In this document: in pieces, positions 1 to 8,573 of the stretch
Layout of the letters: every line of letters starts with the position of its first letter
How positions within the stretch are numbered: position 1 is the first letter of the stretch
Source: Pedobacter sp. MR2016-24
Lineage (GTDB): Bacteria > Bacteroidota > Bacteroidia > Sphingobacteriales > Sphingobacteriaceae
Reading direction: 5' to 3'
Length of the DNA stretch: 64,000 nt
NCBI RefSeq assembly: GCF_026239655.1
Contig: NZ_JAPIVO010000006.1
Coordinates: 124,001 to 188,000, forward strand
Notes under the pieces: model-generated
Database searches by the model: none
Told to the model about the DNA's origin: nothing
What the model saw: the letters and a program-made list of their open reading frames with translations, nothing else
Position numbers and translations under genes: made by a program

Positions 1-165
1 TGTTGGTGTATAGCTAAGTGTTTTACTGATTTCCCATGCGAAAAATTCGCCAAGGCGTTCCAGGTTCTTACGGAAACGCATCGCATCACGCTGGATATTT
101 TCATCGCGCAGTTCGGCAATAAAAATATTCGCAATAGAATTAATTTTACTCAGGTTGAATATCAT
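1..165 (-). CDS. upp: Uracil phosphoribosyltransferase, N-terminal part (cut by window edge)
   Basis: Reading the minus strand from an ATG at 163-165 gives about 55 codons with no stop up to the window edge. The peptide begins MIFNLSKINSIAN and continues through IAELRDENIQRDAMRFRKN to NLERLGEFFAWEISKTL. That pattern is the N-terminus of Bacteroidota uracil phosphoribosyltransferase, which makes UMP from uracil and PRPP in pyrimidine salvage. The C-terminal, PRPP-binding half lies outside the window, so catalytic residues cannot be checked. The start overlaps the end of the upstream deacetylase-like gene by 20 bases, suggesting co-transcription. Confidence 0.8.
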   Translation of the reverse strand, partial: MIFNLSKINSIANIFIAELRDENIQRDAMRFRKNLERLGEFFAWEISKTLSYTPT

Positions 166-1273
166 CAGGTAAAGATAAAAAATTGGAAAGCAATTGTGTA
201 TAAAGTCTTCTTCCAATTTTACCCTTGCCCGCATCCGGCAGCGTTTCTTTATGCCATACGATGTAAAAACTGCCGCTCAAAAGCTGTACATGCTGAATCA
301 GGGAGCCCCATTTGCTTAGCGTAGCATCTATGTTGAAAGTCCTGTTACGGCCCAGCATCAAATCATTCACGGCAATCGGATGGATACGGAGATGGGTGGT
401 TTTCTCCAGCTGCAGATCGTACCATAAAAACGGCGTGCAGGTACCTGCCCTAAATCCCGGAGTATTCAGGTAGCCCATCCTGTAATCATTCGCCACACCG
501 TTTTTTAACAGTTCAAGATAACTGTTGGGCAGGCTGACCTGACGGTTATTGTCCTGATCGATCTGTTGTGCAGGCTGGGTAAAGTAGATGGGTTTTAACT
601 GATATTTTTCATGTTGCCCATTCAGGAATAGTTGCAGATTGGTGGTCTTGGCGGGTACAGGAGCAGATTTTTTGATAAAAGGTAAGCGCTCCAGGAAACG
701 GAAAGAATTTTTGATAACATCCATCAGACTGTGGTCTGAACAGTCATGCATACAAATCAGCGGGTGGAATTCAAAAGTCTTTTTACCAAAATGTAGTGCA
801 GGATACCGTTTCAGCAGGATATTTTTCAGCATTAATGCCCAGCCATCTATAACGGGGAATTCCAGCATTTTCAATTTGTTCTGTAAACTGTATTCTGCAG
901 GGTAATACGCATCGGCTCCTGCCTTAAAAGGAAGATATTCTTCGAAGCGGCTAACAAAATAAAATGCCGCTGCAAAAACATCAAAGGGTAAACTGCTGTT
1001 ATCAACTGCAAAAGGCACAATCATGTCACCGAAAGTGGTCGTTTTTATATTCGGCCGCACTATGGTGTGAGAAAGAAGAAGATCTGAGTTTTTAAAAAAT
1101 GGCTCATTTGATACCGGTTGATCAGCGTAGGTAATCTTGGGCAGCGCAGAAGATTTGAACTCAGCAAGATTTGAACTAAAGCCAACTTCTGTTTTCAGGA
1201 TATCGCTGAAGATAAAGTTAAATACATATTTTATCCTCGGTGTAAGCAGCGGAACATAAACCAATAGTTTCAT
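146..1273 (-). CDS. DUF7033-type polysaccharide-deacetylase relative, probably inactive
   Basis: This 375-residue protein follows the Bacteroidota DUF7033/polysaccharide deacetylase pattern. It starts with LLVYVPLLTPRIKYVF, has PFDVFAAAFYFVSRFEEYLPF near residue 100, and ends with a deacetylase-like block containing YRMGYLNTPGFRAGTCTPF and WYDL. From memory, full-length relatives are about 430 residues and carry an Asp-rich metal motif (T-x-D-x-D) after the DUF7033 part and conserved His residues in the middle. Here the Asp site reads ICMHDCSDHS, and the central segment between RFLERLPFIKK and NNRQVSLP is shortened. I infer loss or drift of the catalytic site. It lacks a signal peptide and overlaps upp, its probable operon partner. 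Confidence 0.65.
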   Translation of the reverse strand: MKLLVYVPLLTPRIKYVFNFIFSDILKTEVGFSSNLAEFKSSALPKITYADQPVSNEPFFKNSDLLLSHTIVRPNIKTTTFGDMIVPFAVDNSSLPFDVFAAAFYFVSRFEEYLPFKAGADAYYPAEYSLQNKLKMLEFPVIDGWALMLKNILLKRYPALHFGKKTFEFHPLICMHDCSDHSLMDVIKNSFRFLERLPFIKKSAPVPAKTTNLQLFLNGQHEKYQLKPIYFTQPAQQIDQDNNRQVSLPNSYLELLKNGVANDYRMGYLNTPGFRAGTCTPFLWYDLQLEKTTHLRIHPIAVNDLMLGRNRTFNIDATLSKWGSLIQHVQLLSGSFYIVWHKETLPDAGKGKIGRRLYTQLLSNFLSLPDDIQPE

Positions 1274-1326
1274 GATGTCTATAAATTTAGGATATAATCA
1301 CGACAATTCAATACATCAATAATTCT

Positions 1327-1334
1327 TATATTTG
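1327..1334 (+). promoter_or_regulatory. Candidate -7 box for uvrB
   Basis: TATATTTG matches the Bacteroidota -7 element TAnnTTTG and ends only seven bases before the uvrB ATG, so transcription would begin at or next to the start codon. I see no convincing -33 TTG at normal spacing. Confidence 0.45.
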
Positions 1335-1341
1335 ATATTCT

Positions 1342-3396
1342 ATGAAATTTCAACTTGTTTCAGATTATAAACCAACGGGTGATCAGCCTGCTGCGATTAA
1401 ACAATTGGTAGAAGGTGTAAATAATGATGAACATTATCAGACCTTGCTGGGTGTTACGGGTTCTGGTAAAACTTTTACCGTGGCCAACGTGATCCAGCAG
1501 ACGCAAAAACCTACGCTGATCCTGAGTCATAATAAAACACTGGCCGCTCAGTTATATGGAGAATTTAAACAGTTCTTTCCTGAAAATCAGGTGAATTACT
1601 TTGTTTCCTACTATGATTATTATCAGCCTGAGGCTTATATGCCCAGCAGCAATACTTACATAGAAAAGGATTTAAGTATCAATGAAGAGATTGAGAAACT
1701 ACGACTCAGAACTACCTCCGCACTGATGTCCGGCAGGAGGGATGTCATCGTTGTCTCTTCTATTTCCTGCATCTATGGTATGGGAAATCCGGAAGATTTC
1801 TCCAGATCTGTATTCCGTTTTGCAGTAGGAACACGTATTTCAAGAAATACTTTTTTACATAGCCTGGTAGAAATTTTATATGCAAGGACCATCACTGATT
1901 TTAAGCGTGGTACCTTCAGGGTGAAGGGGGATACGGTAGATATTTTTCCGGCCTATCTGGATAATGCTTACCGTGTATCTTTTTTTGGTGACGATATTGA
2001 AGAGTTAAGTGTCATTGATCCGGTAACGGGTAAAACATTGGAAAAACTGGAAGATATGGCCGTTTATCCGGCAAATCTTTTTGTAACACCAAAGGACAGG
2101 TTCACCTCTTCGATCTGGGGTATTCAGGAAGAACTGGAACTGCGGAAAAATCAGTTGCTGGGCGACCGGCAATTGCTGGAAGCAAAACGACTGGAAGAGC
2201 GGGTGAACTTCGATATAGAGATGATGAAAGAACTGGGATATTGTTCCGGTATTGAGAACTATTCGAGGTTCTTTGATGGCAGGTCGCCGGGAATGCGTCC
2301 CTTCTGCCTGCTGGATTATTTTCCTGATGATTACCTGATGGTAATTGATGAAAGCCATGTAACGGTACCACAGATCAGGGCAATGTACGGGGGTGACCGC
2401 TCGCGGAAAATGTCGCTGGTAGAGTATGGCTTCAGACTGCCTTCTGCATTGGATAACAGGCCGCTTAATTTTGAAGAATTTGAGCGCTTAGCGCCGCAAA
2501 CGATATATGTAAGTGCTACACCTGCAGATTATGAACTCCAGAAATCGGATGGTATTATCGCTGAACAGGTGATCCGGCCTACAGGTCTGCTGGATCCGCT
2601 GATTGAAGTGAGGCCGGCTGTGAACCAGGTAGATGATCTGCTGGACGAGATTGATAAAACTATCAAGATGGGCGACCGGGTGCTGGTCACTACCTTAACC
2701 AAGCGTATGGCGGAAGAGCTCACCAAATATATGGACAGGCTGAACATCAAATGCCGTTATATCCACTCTGAGGTGAAAACGCTCGAACGGGTGGAGATTT
2801 TAAGGGGCTTGCGACTGGGCGAATTTGATGTGCTGATCGGGATTAACTTATTAAGGGAGGGACTTGATTTACCTGAAGTATCCTTTGTGGCCATTCTTGA
2901 TGCTGATAAGGAAGGATTCCTGAGATCGGAGCGTTCCCTGATCCAGACTATTGGTCGTGCTGCACGTAATGACAGGGGCAGGGTAATTCTTTATGCGGAT
3001 AAAATCACAGATTCTATGGCTGTCACCATGGATGAAACAAACAGGCGCCGCGAAAAGCAGATTGCCTATAACCTGGAGCATGGTATTGTTCCCAAGACTG
3101 TCGGCAAAAGCCGGGAAGCTATACTGGAGCAAACATCGGTACTGGATTTCTCTGAAAATACAGAACGCAAAAAAGCTTATGTTGAGGTGGATCAGGTGAG
3201 TATTGCTGCGGATCCGATTGTGCAGTATATGACTAAGCCTGAGATGCAGAAATCTATTGACAAAACGCGTAAGGATATGGCCAAAGCAGCGAAGGATATG
3301 GATTTCCTGCTGGCAGCCAGGCTGCGTGATGAGATGTTTGCCATGGAAAAGGTATTTGAAGAAAGATTTGGTAAAAGTATTGTGAAAAGCACATAA
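1342..3396 (+). CDS. uvrB: Excinuclease ABC subunit UvrB
   Basis: UvrB is the damage-verifying DNA helicase-like subunit of nucleotide excision repair. It receives DNA from UvrA and recruits UvrC. The 684 residues are full length. Visible landmarks are the N-terminal FQLVSDYKPTGDQP, Walker A GVTGSGKT at residues 37-44, the beta-hairpin region YYDYYQPEAYMP near residue 93, Walker B VIDESH, the C-terminal helicase motifs ATPADYE and IGRAARN, and the UvrC-binding UVR motif (MDFLLAARLRDEMF) near the end. The ATG fits the invariant family N-terminus. ywbE follows after eight bases. Confidence 0.98.
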   Translation: MKFQLVSDYKPTGDQPAAIKQLVEGVNNDEHYQTLLGVTGSGKTFTVANVIQQTQKPTLILSHNKTLAAQLYGEFKQFFPENQVNYFVSYYDYYQPEAYMPSSNTYIEKDLSINEEIEKLRLRTTSALMSGRRDVIVVSSISCIYGMGNPEDFSRSVFRFAVGTRISRNTFLHSLVEILYARTITDFKRGTFRVKGDTVDIFPAYLDNAYRVSFFGDDIEELSVIDPVTGKTLEKLEDMAVYPANLFVTPKDRFTSSIWGIQEELELRKNQLLGDRQLLEAKRLEERVNFDIEMMKELGYCSGIENYSRFFDGRSPGMRPFCLLDYFPDDYLMVIDESHVTVPQIRAMYGGDRSRKMSLVEYGFRLPSALDNRPLNFEEFERLAPQTIYVSATPADYELQKSDGIIAEQVIRPTGLLDPLIEVRPAVNQVDDLLDEIDKTIKMGDRVLVTTLTKRMAEELTKYMDRLNIKCRYIHSEVKTLERVEILRGLRLGEFDVLIGINLLREGLDLPEVSFVAILDADKEGFLRSERSLIQTIGRAARNDRGRVILYADKITDSMAVTMDETNRRREKQIAYNLEHGIVPKTVGKSREAILEQTSVLDFSENTERKKAYVEVDQVSIAADPIVQYMTKPEMQKSIDKTRKDMAKAAKDMDFLLAARLRDEMFAMEKVFEERFGKSIVKST

Positions 3397-3404
3397 TTAT
3401 AAAT

Positions 3405-3605
3405 ATGGACGGTAAAAATAGGGCGGATGTGTATCCGGGATTAGAAGTAGACATCATTTTAAAGAAAGATCAGCGCAGCGGAAAGTTAACCAGGGGAATT
3501 GTGGCTAACCTCCTCACTTCGTCTGCATTTCATTCCAGGGGGATTAAAGTACGTTTGGAAGATGGTCAAATAGGCAGGGTTGCCGAAATTGTTGAGGAAG
3601 ATTAA
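3405..3605 (+). CDS. YwbE family small protein
   Basis: The 66-residue protein matches the YwbE (DUF2196) family over its whole length, with R-x-D-V-YPG-L-EVDI near the start and an S-R-GIKVRLEDG-Q-GRV stretch near the end. The family is widespread; its function is not established. A small KOW/SH3-like beta fold would suit the pattern, but this is inference. It sits eight bases behind uvrB and is probably translated from the same mRNA. The promoter of the next gene overlaps its end. Confidence 0.85.
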   Translation: MDGKNRADVYPGLEVDIILKKDQRSGKLTRGIVANLLTSSAFHSRGIKVRLEDGQIGRVAEIVEED

Positions 3606-3623
3606 CCGAATTATTTATATTTG
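3592..3623 (+). promoter_or_regulatory. Promoter for the DUF4834 gene
   Basis: TTG at 3592-3594 and TATATTTG at 3616-3623 are separated by 21 bases, a good match to the Bacteroidota -33/-7 arrangement. The -33 element lies inside the end of ywbE. The ATG follows 18 bases after the -7 box. Confidence 0.6.
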
Positions 3624-3641
3624 CTTATTAATTGAAAACGA

Positions 3642-3902
3642 ATGGGGTGGTTAATTAAATTTCTTTTTATCGCGATACTTGTCCTTTGGGTGATTAGAGT
3701 GCTGTTAAGACTGGTTTTTCCAATGGTGTTAAAAAACATTTTTGGAAAGATGCAGCAGCAATCGGGTCAGTATGCGCAGCAACAGGAGCAGCCTGCACGG
3801 AAACCTGAAGGATCTATATCTATCGACTACGTACCGCCACAGCCTAAACAGGGAAATGCAGATAAACTGGGCGATTTTGTAGATTATGAAGAGGTAAAAT
3901 AA
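3642..3902 (+). CDS. DUF4834 family small membrane protein
   Basis: The 86-residue protein has one N-terminal membrane helix (about residues 5-32). A polar, Gln/Pro-rich tail follows (QQQSGQYAQQQEQPARKPEG) and ends in an acidic motif, LGDFVDYEEVK. The helix followed by a G-x-I-x-I-D-Y segment and a D-x-VDYEEVK ending is typical of DUF4834, a Bacteroidota family without known function. It has its own promoter. The tail is probably cytoplasmic, but topology is inference. Confidence 0.8.
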   Translation: MGWLIKFLFIAILVLWVIRVLLRLVFPMVLKNIFGKMQQQSGQYAQQQEQPARKPEGSISIDYVPPQPKQGNADKLGDFVDYEEVK

Positions 3903-3951
3903 ACTATTTCAAAAATCCATAAATATCCCTTCTTAATCTGCGTCATTTTCA

Positions 3952-3959
3952 TATTTTTG
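3952..3959 (+). promoter_or_regulatory. Candidate -7 box for the YfhO-family gene
   Basis: TATTTTTG fits TAnnTTTG and lies 30 bases before the ATG. No clear TTG is seen at -33. Confidence 0.4.
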
Positions 3960-3988
3960 GGGTTAGTTTAAATCATAAACAAACCTTA

Positions 3989-6451
3989 ATGAATAGTTGG
4001 TTAAAAAGGAATGGCATACATCTGGCCATCAGTGCGTTTTTTGTAATTATCTGTTTCGTCTATTTCAGTCCTGTTCTGCAGGGTAAAGCTCCTGCACAAG
4101 GCGATGTTTTGCAAGCTAAGGCGATGCAAAAGGAGATCATGGATTATAAAGCCAAAGATGGCAAAGGTCCGCTCTGGACCAATGAGATGTTTGGCGGGAT
4201 GCCTGCTTATCAGATCTGGGTTCAGTATCCCTTAAACCTTACAACCTATGGTATTTCTTTAATCAAAGATACTTTTCCTGATCCTGTAGGTACTGTTCTG
4301 TTGTATCTTCTGGGTGCATACTTATTGTTCTGCACCTTGAAAATCAATCCCTGGCTTGCTGCCGCGGGCGCAATTGCATTTGCTTTTACCTCTTACAACT
4401 TTATCATTATAGCGGCAGGTCACAGTAATAAAGCACTGGCGATCGGTTTTTTCGCGCCAATACTGGCTGGAATCATCATGACATTAAGAGGCAGATACTG
4501 GATGGGTGCAAGTTTAACTGCGCTGTTCCTTGCCTTAAATATCAGGTCTAATCATATCCAGATGACCTATTATTTCTTACTGGCCTTATTGATTTATGTG
4601 GGCATTGAGATTTATCATGCTGTTAAAGCGAAGCGCACAAAGGAACTGACCAGGGCACTTACATTTTTATTTGCTGCAGTATTGTTATCCGTAATGGTAA
4701 ACGCCAGTAATTTATGGACCACTTACGAATATGGTAAGGAAACGATTCGTGGTAAATCTAATCTGACAAATGATAAAACAGAGCCTGAAAACGGTCTGCC
4801 TAAAGATTACGCTTATCAATGGAGCCAGGGTATCGGAGAATCATTCACCTTCCTGATTCCTAATTTATACGGCGGCGGAGCAGAACGTCTGGATGCTAAA
4901 TCCAATGTAGCCAAAGAAATCATAGCTGTAGGTGCTTCACCAGAGCAAGCAGTAGATTTTGCGCAGCGTTTACCAGTTTACTGGGGTGATAAGCCGTTTA
5001 CAGCCGGTCCTTATTATTTTGGATCGATCATTTGTTTCCTGTTTGTGTTCGGATTGTTTATCGTGCGCAGCCGCATGAAGTGGTGGATCTTATCTACTAC
5101 CATACTTTTCATGTTCCTGTCCTTTGGTAAAAACCTGCCTTTCATATCAGATCTTTTCTTCGATTATGTACCACTGTATAACAAGTTCAGGGCTGTAGAA
5201 TCCATACTTGCTGTGGTAGGCCTGCTTTTCCCGATTCTTGCATTATTAGCTGTTAAAGAAGCACAGGACGGGCAGTATGATCAGAAATACCTGGTGAAGA
5301 AGCTGACCTGGTCGGCCGCTATCACAGGAGGTTTTGCATTATTGGTAGCGATCATGCCAACCTTATTCTTCAGCTTTAAAACGGCAGAACATCAGCAGTT
5401 TATTGTTTCCTTAACACAAGCATTCAATAATGATGCAACAGTAGCCAATAAGGTAGCAAATGCCTTGGTGGAAGACAGGATTAGCCTGGCCAGAGCTGAT
5501 GCACTGCGCACATTACTGTTTGTCCTGATCGGATTCGGACTTACCTGGGCATTTATTACAAAAAAGCTGAAAGCAGAGGTTGCTTTTGGAATTATTGCTG
5601 TTGTGATCTTGTTTGATATGTGGCAGGTAGATCGTCGTTACCTGAACAATGCAAACTTTGTCCCTAAAAGCACATTGAATGCACATTATCAGCCAAGAGA
5701 TGTAGATACATTCATTATGGCGGATAAAGATCCGAACTTCAGAGTTTACGATGCTTCTATTCCAACATTTACCAGTGCTGATGCTTCTTACTTCCACAAA
5801 ACAGTAGGTGGTGCCCACTCTGCACGATTGAAGCGTATTCAGGAGCTGATTGACCATCAGTTCACAAAAAGTGTGAACCAGGATGTACTGGATATGTTCA
5901 ATACCAAATACATCATCACACAGGATCAGCAAAATGGTTCTTATAAAATGCAGCGTAATGCTACAGCCGCGGGAAATGCATGGATTGTGGAAAGTGTGCA
6001 GTTTGTAAAAGATTCCGATGAAGAAATGAAAGCGATCAGTAGTTTCGATCCTAAAAAAGAAGCGATTGTAGATCAGCGTTACAAAAGCCTGATTGATACT
6101 ACGCGTGCTGGCGTAGGCGGGCCGACAGCTTTCATCAAACTGGACAGTTACCATCCGGATCACCTGGTTTATTCTTACAGTGCGCCGAGAGATGTGATTG
6201 CTGTATTTTCTGAAATCTATTATGATAAAGGATGGAAGATGTTAATTGATGGTGTGGAAAAACCATACTTCAGAGCAGATTACGTATTACGTGCTGCACA
6301 ACTGGAATCGGGCAATCACAAAGTGGAGTTTGTTTTCCACCCTACATCTTATTATACTGGCGAAAAAATCTCCCTGGCAGGATCGTTACTGTTACTTGCC
6401 GGACTGGGTTTTGCTTTCTACAGTGAAAATAAAAAGAAAAAACTGGCTTAA
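3989..6451 (+). CDS. YfhO family multi-pass membrane protein
   Basis: This 820-residue protein has about a dozen hydrophobic segments over residues 10-530, then a long extracytoplasmic region and a final membrane helix near 795-812. The order fits the YfhO family: an N-terminal FVYFSPVLQGKAPAQGD loop, repeated GT-C-like membrane segments, and a C-terminal beta domain with SYSAPRDVIAVFSEIYYDKGW. Some YfhO proteins glycosylate cell-wall polymers in Firmicutes. In Bacteroidota the substrate is unknown, so glycosyl transfer is only a family-level inference. A strong terminator follows, making it a probable single-gene unit. Confidence 0.85.
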   Translation: MNSWLKRNGIHLAISAFFVIICFVYFSPVLQGKAPAQGDVLQAKAMQKEIMDYKAKDGKGPLWTNEMFGGMPAYQIWVQYPLNLTTYGISLIKDTFPDPVGTVLLYLLGAYLLFCTLKINPWLAAAGAIAFAFTSYNFIIIAAGHSNKALAIGFFAPILAGIIMTLRGRYWMGASLTALFLALNIRSNHIQMTYYFLLALLIYVGIEIYHAVKAKRTKELTRALTFLFAAVLLSVMVNASNLWTTYEYGKETIRGKSNLTNDKTEPENGLPKDYAYQWSQGIGESFTFLIPNLYGGGAERLDAKSNVAKEIIAVGASPEQAVDFAQRLPVYWGDKPFTAGPYYFGSIICFLFVFGLFIVRSRMKWWILSTTILFMFLSFGKNLPFISDLFFDYVPLYNKFRAVESILAVVGLLFPILALLAVKEAQDGQYDQKYLVKKLTWSAAITGGFALLVAIMPTLFFSFKTAEHQQFIVSLTQAFNNDATVANKVANALVEDRISLARADALRTLLFVLIGFGLTWAFITKKLKAEVAFGIIAVVILFDMWQVDRRYLNNANFVPKSTLNAHYQPRDVDTFIMADKDPNFRVYDASIPTFTSADASYFHKTVGGAHSARLKRIQELIDHQFTKSVNQDVLDMFNTKYIITQDQQNGSYKMQRNATAAGNAWIVESVQFVKDSDEEMKAISSFDPKKEAIVDQRYKSLIDTTRAGVGGPTAFIKLDSYHPDHLVYSYSAPRDVIAVFSEIYYDKGWKMLIDGVEKPYFRADYVLRAAQLESGNHKVEFVFHPTSYYTGEKISLAGSLLLLAGLGFAFYSENKKKKLA

Positions 6452-6477
6452 CCAGCTACTAAAATAATTTACCAGAG

Positions 6478-6514
6478 AAAGGTCTGCTCCTCCAAAAGGG
6501 CAGACCTTTTTTTA
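6478..6514 (+). terminator. Rho-independent terminator after the YfhO gene
   Basis: AAAGGTCTGC pairs with GCAGACCTTT (10 bp) around a 12-base loop, followed directly by a run of T residues. It lies 27 bases after the YfhO stop. Confidence 0.9.
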
Positions 6515-6590
6515 TTTTGTTGATACCATAATGTTTTCTTAACAGCTTGTTAACCTGTTTATTGCATTTTTGTATGAACCAGAGAATCCT

Positions 6591-6683
6591 ATGGAAGAAG
6601 TCATTATTATAGTATGTGTTATTGCTTTAGTAGCCTTCTTCTTCAGTCCTTATGATTTGACAATAGACGAAGATGACGTGTAA
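6591..6683 (+). CDS. Possible 30-residue membrane microprotein
   Basis: A short open frame starts MEEVIIIVCVIALV and ends YDLTIDEDDV. It has one hydrophobic helix of about 16 residues between acidic ends. Its last codons overlap the start of the phosphoesterase gene by 11 bases, so it could couple translation to that gene. A degenerate -7 box (CATTTTTG at 6565-6572) lies upstream. No family is recognised. It may be a real microprotein, a leader peptide or chance. Confidence 0.35.
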   Translation: MEEVIIIVCVIALVAFFFSPYDLTIDEDDV

Positions 6684-7527
6684 AAGAGAAGTAGAAATCG
6701 CTGTAATTTCTGATGTTCATTTAGGCACTTATGGATGCCATGCAAAAGAACTTCTTAAATATCTGAAAAGCATTAAGCCGAAAATGCTCATCTTAAATGG
6801 AGATATCATCGATATCTGGCAGTTCAGCAAGCGGTACTGGCCTGAAACACACATGAAAATTGTGAGGAAGCTGATGAAATTTGTCATGGAAGGGGTGCCT
6901 GTTTATTATCTTACCGGTAACCATGATGAGCTGCTGCGTAAATTCGCAGATATGCATCTGGGTTCTTTTCACCTTCAGAATAAACTAGTTATAGAAATAG
7001 ACGGACAGAAAGCATGGTTCTTTCATGGCGATATATTTGACGTAACCATGCAGCACTCCAAATGGCTGGCTAAACTGGGCGCAGTTGGATATGATAGTTT
7101 AATCCTGATCAATAGTATGGTAAACTGGGGACTTAAGTTATTCGGACAGGAAAAGATGAGTTTTTCCAAGAAGGTGAAAGCACAGTTTAAAGATGCAGTT
7201 AAGTTTATCAATAGCTTTGAGCAGACTGCAGCAGAACTGGCGGCAAAGAATGGTTATGGTTACGTGGTATGCGGACATATCCATCAGCCCGAAATGCGCA
7301 CAGTGAAAACAGATGACGGCGAGGTGGTTTATCTGAATAGCGGGGACTGGGTAGAGAACCTGACAGCGCTGGAATACAATGATAAAAAATGGACAGTTTT
7401 TAAATACGACCATAAGGACTTCCAGCATGATGAGGCAGAAGACGGGATTCTTTCTGATGGAGAAAACCTGCACAGTAAGCTGGATATCAATATCTTACTC
7501 GAAAAGATAAAATTAGAGATTGTCTAG
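6673..7527 (+). CDS. Calcineurin-like phosphoesterase, UDP-2,3-diacylglucosamine diphosphatase type
   Basis: The 284-residue protein carries the dimetal phosphoesterase motifs in order: D14-x-H16 in ISDVHLG, NGDIID at residues 42-47, GNHDE at 81-85, HGDIFD near 118, and the late GHIHQPE near residue 200. This pattern resembles LpxH, which removes UMP from UDP-2,3-diacylglucosamine in lipid A synthesis, and especially the longer Bacteroidota homologues. There is no signal peptide, so it is cytoplasmic. A MurG-like glycosyltransferase follows, consistent with envelope work. Whether this is the true LpxH or a paralogue cannot be settled from the window. Confidence 0.8.
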   Translation: MTCKREVEIAVISDVHLGTYGCHAKELLKYLKSIKPKMLILNGDIIDIWQFSKRYWPETHMKIVRKLMKFVMEGVPVYYLTGNHDELLRKFADMHLGSFHLQNKLVIEIDGQKAWFFHGDIFDVTMQHSKWLAKLGAVGYDSLILINSMVNWGLKLFGQEKMSFSKKVKAQFKDAVKFINSFEQTAAELAAKNGYGYVVCGHIHQPEMRTVKTDDGEVVYLNSGDWVENLTALEYNDKKWTVFKYDHKDFQHDEAEDGILSDGENLHSKLDINILLEKIKLEIV

Positions 7528-7556
7528 TTTATAAAAATTACAGATATTCGGTCAGA

Positions 7557-8543
7557 ATGAAGATACTTTACGCTATTCAGGGTACGGGAAATGGCCATAT
7601 CAGCCGTGCACGTGAAATTGTACCTTTGTTACAACAGCATGGTGAAGTAAATCTTTTAATCAGTGGTACACAGGCCGATGTAAAACTGAGTCAGGAACTT
7701 ACTTATCAGTTACACGGATTCAGCTTTATCTTCGGAAAAAAAGGCGGAGTGGACCATTATGAAACCTGGAAGTCGATGAACCTGCCACGTTTTGTACGTG
7801 ATATGCGTAGTCTGCCTCTAAAGGATTACGATCTTATCCTGAATGATTTCGAACCTGTAACCGCATGGGCCTGTAAATTAAAAGGCATAGAGAGCGTGGG
7901 ACTGAGTCACCAGGCCTCATTCCAGTCAAAAAAAGTTCCTCAGGTAAAAAGTATCAGCTGGGCCCAGCTGGTCATGAAATACTATGCACCTTCTACCCAT
8001 TATGTAGGATTTCATTTTAAAGCTTACGATGATTTTATCCATACGCCGGTTATCCGCTCGGAAATAAGAGAGCTGATCACCAGTAATCTTGGCCATTATA
8101 CCGTCTATCTGCCTGCTGTAGATGATCAGATTCTGGTGCCGATTCTGAAAAAAATACCTGGCGTAAACTGGCAGATCTTTTCAAAACATACTAAAGTAAG
8201 CTTTAAAGATCAGAATGTCAGCGTATGTCCTGTCAATAATGAACAGTTCAATGCCAGTCTGGCCAGCTGTGAAGGTTTGTTTACAGGAGGTGGCTTTGAA
8301 GGACCTTCAGAAGCGTTATACCTCGGCAAAAAGCTGTTGGTGGTGCCCATGAAGTTCCAGTATGAACAGCAATGTAATGCATTTGCCTTGGAAGAAATGG
8401 GCTTACCGGTGATCTGGGGGCATGATAAAAACTGGCTGCCCATCATTCAGCACTGGGTGGAACAACCGCAGGCGCATCAATTTCATTTTCCAGATGAAAC
8501 AGCTGACGTAATTGCGCAAGTTGTAAATCAGTTTGCCAGATAA
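7557..8543 (+). CDS. MurG-like glycosyltransferase family protein
   Basis: The 328-residue protein begins with a GT-B N-terminal motif, YAIQGTGNGHISRA. It has a C-terminal nucleotide-sugar site with GLFTGGGFEGPSEALYLGKK and a PMKFQYEQQCNA segment, as in the family annotated as glycosyltransferase related to UDP-N-acetylglucosamine transferases. It lies 29 bases after the phosphoesterase gene and probably shares its mRNA. Acceptor and donor are unknown; glycolipid modification is a reasonable inference from the neighbour. Confidence 0.8.
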   Translation: MKILYAIQGTGNGHISRAREIVPLLQQHGEVNLLISGTQADVKLSQELTYQLHGFSFIFGKKGGVDHYETWKSMNLPRFVRDMRSLPLKDYDLILNDFEPVTAWACKLKGIESVGLSHQASFQSKKVPQVKSISWAQLVMKYYAPSTHYVGFHFKAYDDFIHTPVIRSEIRELITSNLGHYTVYLPAVDDQILVPILKKIPGVNWQIFSKHTKVSFKDQNVSVCPVNNEQFNASLASCEGLFTGGGFEGPSEALYLGKKLLVVPMKFQYEQQCNAFALEEMGLPVIWGHDKNWLPIIQHWVEQPQAHQFHFPDETADVIAQVVNQFAR

Positions 8544-8573
8544 ATTTCTTTACTTTGCCGTTCTATTAGAGGC

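Noticed and set aside
5513..6163. A 216-codon open frame antisense to the YfhO gene.
   Set aside because: It is fully covered by a strongly supported membrane-protein gene. Its translation is Cys/Ile/His-rich without domains, and no promoter or ribosome site is seen.
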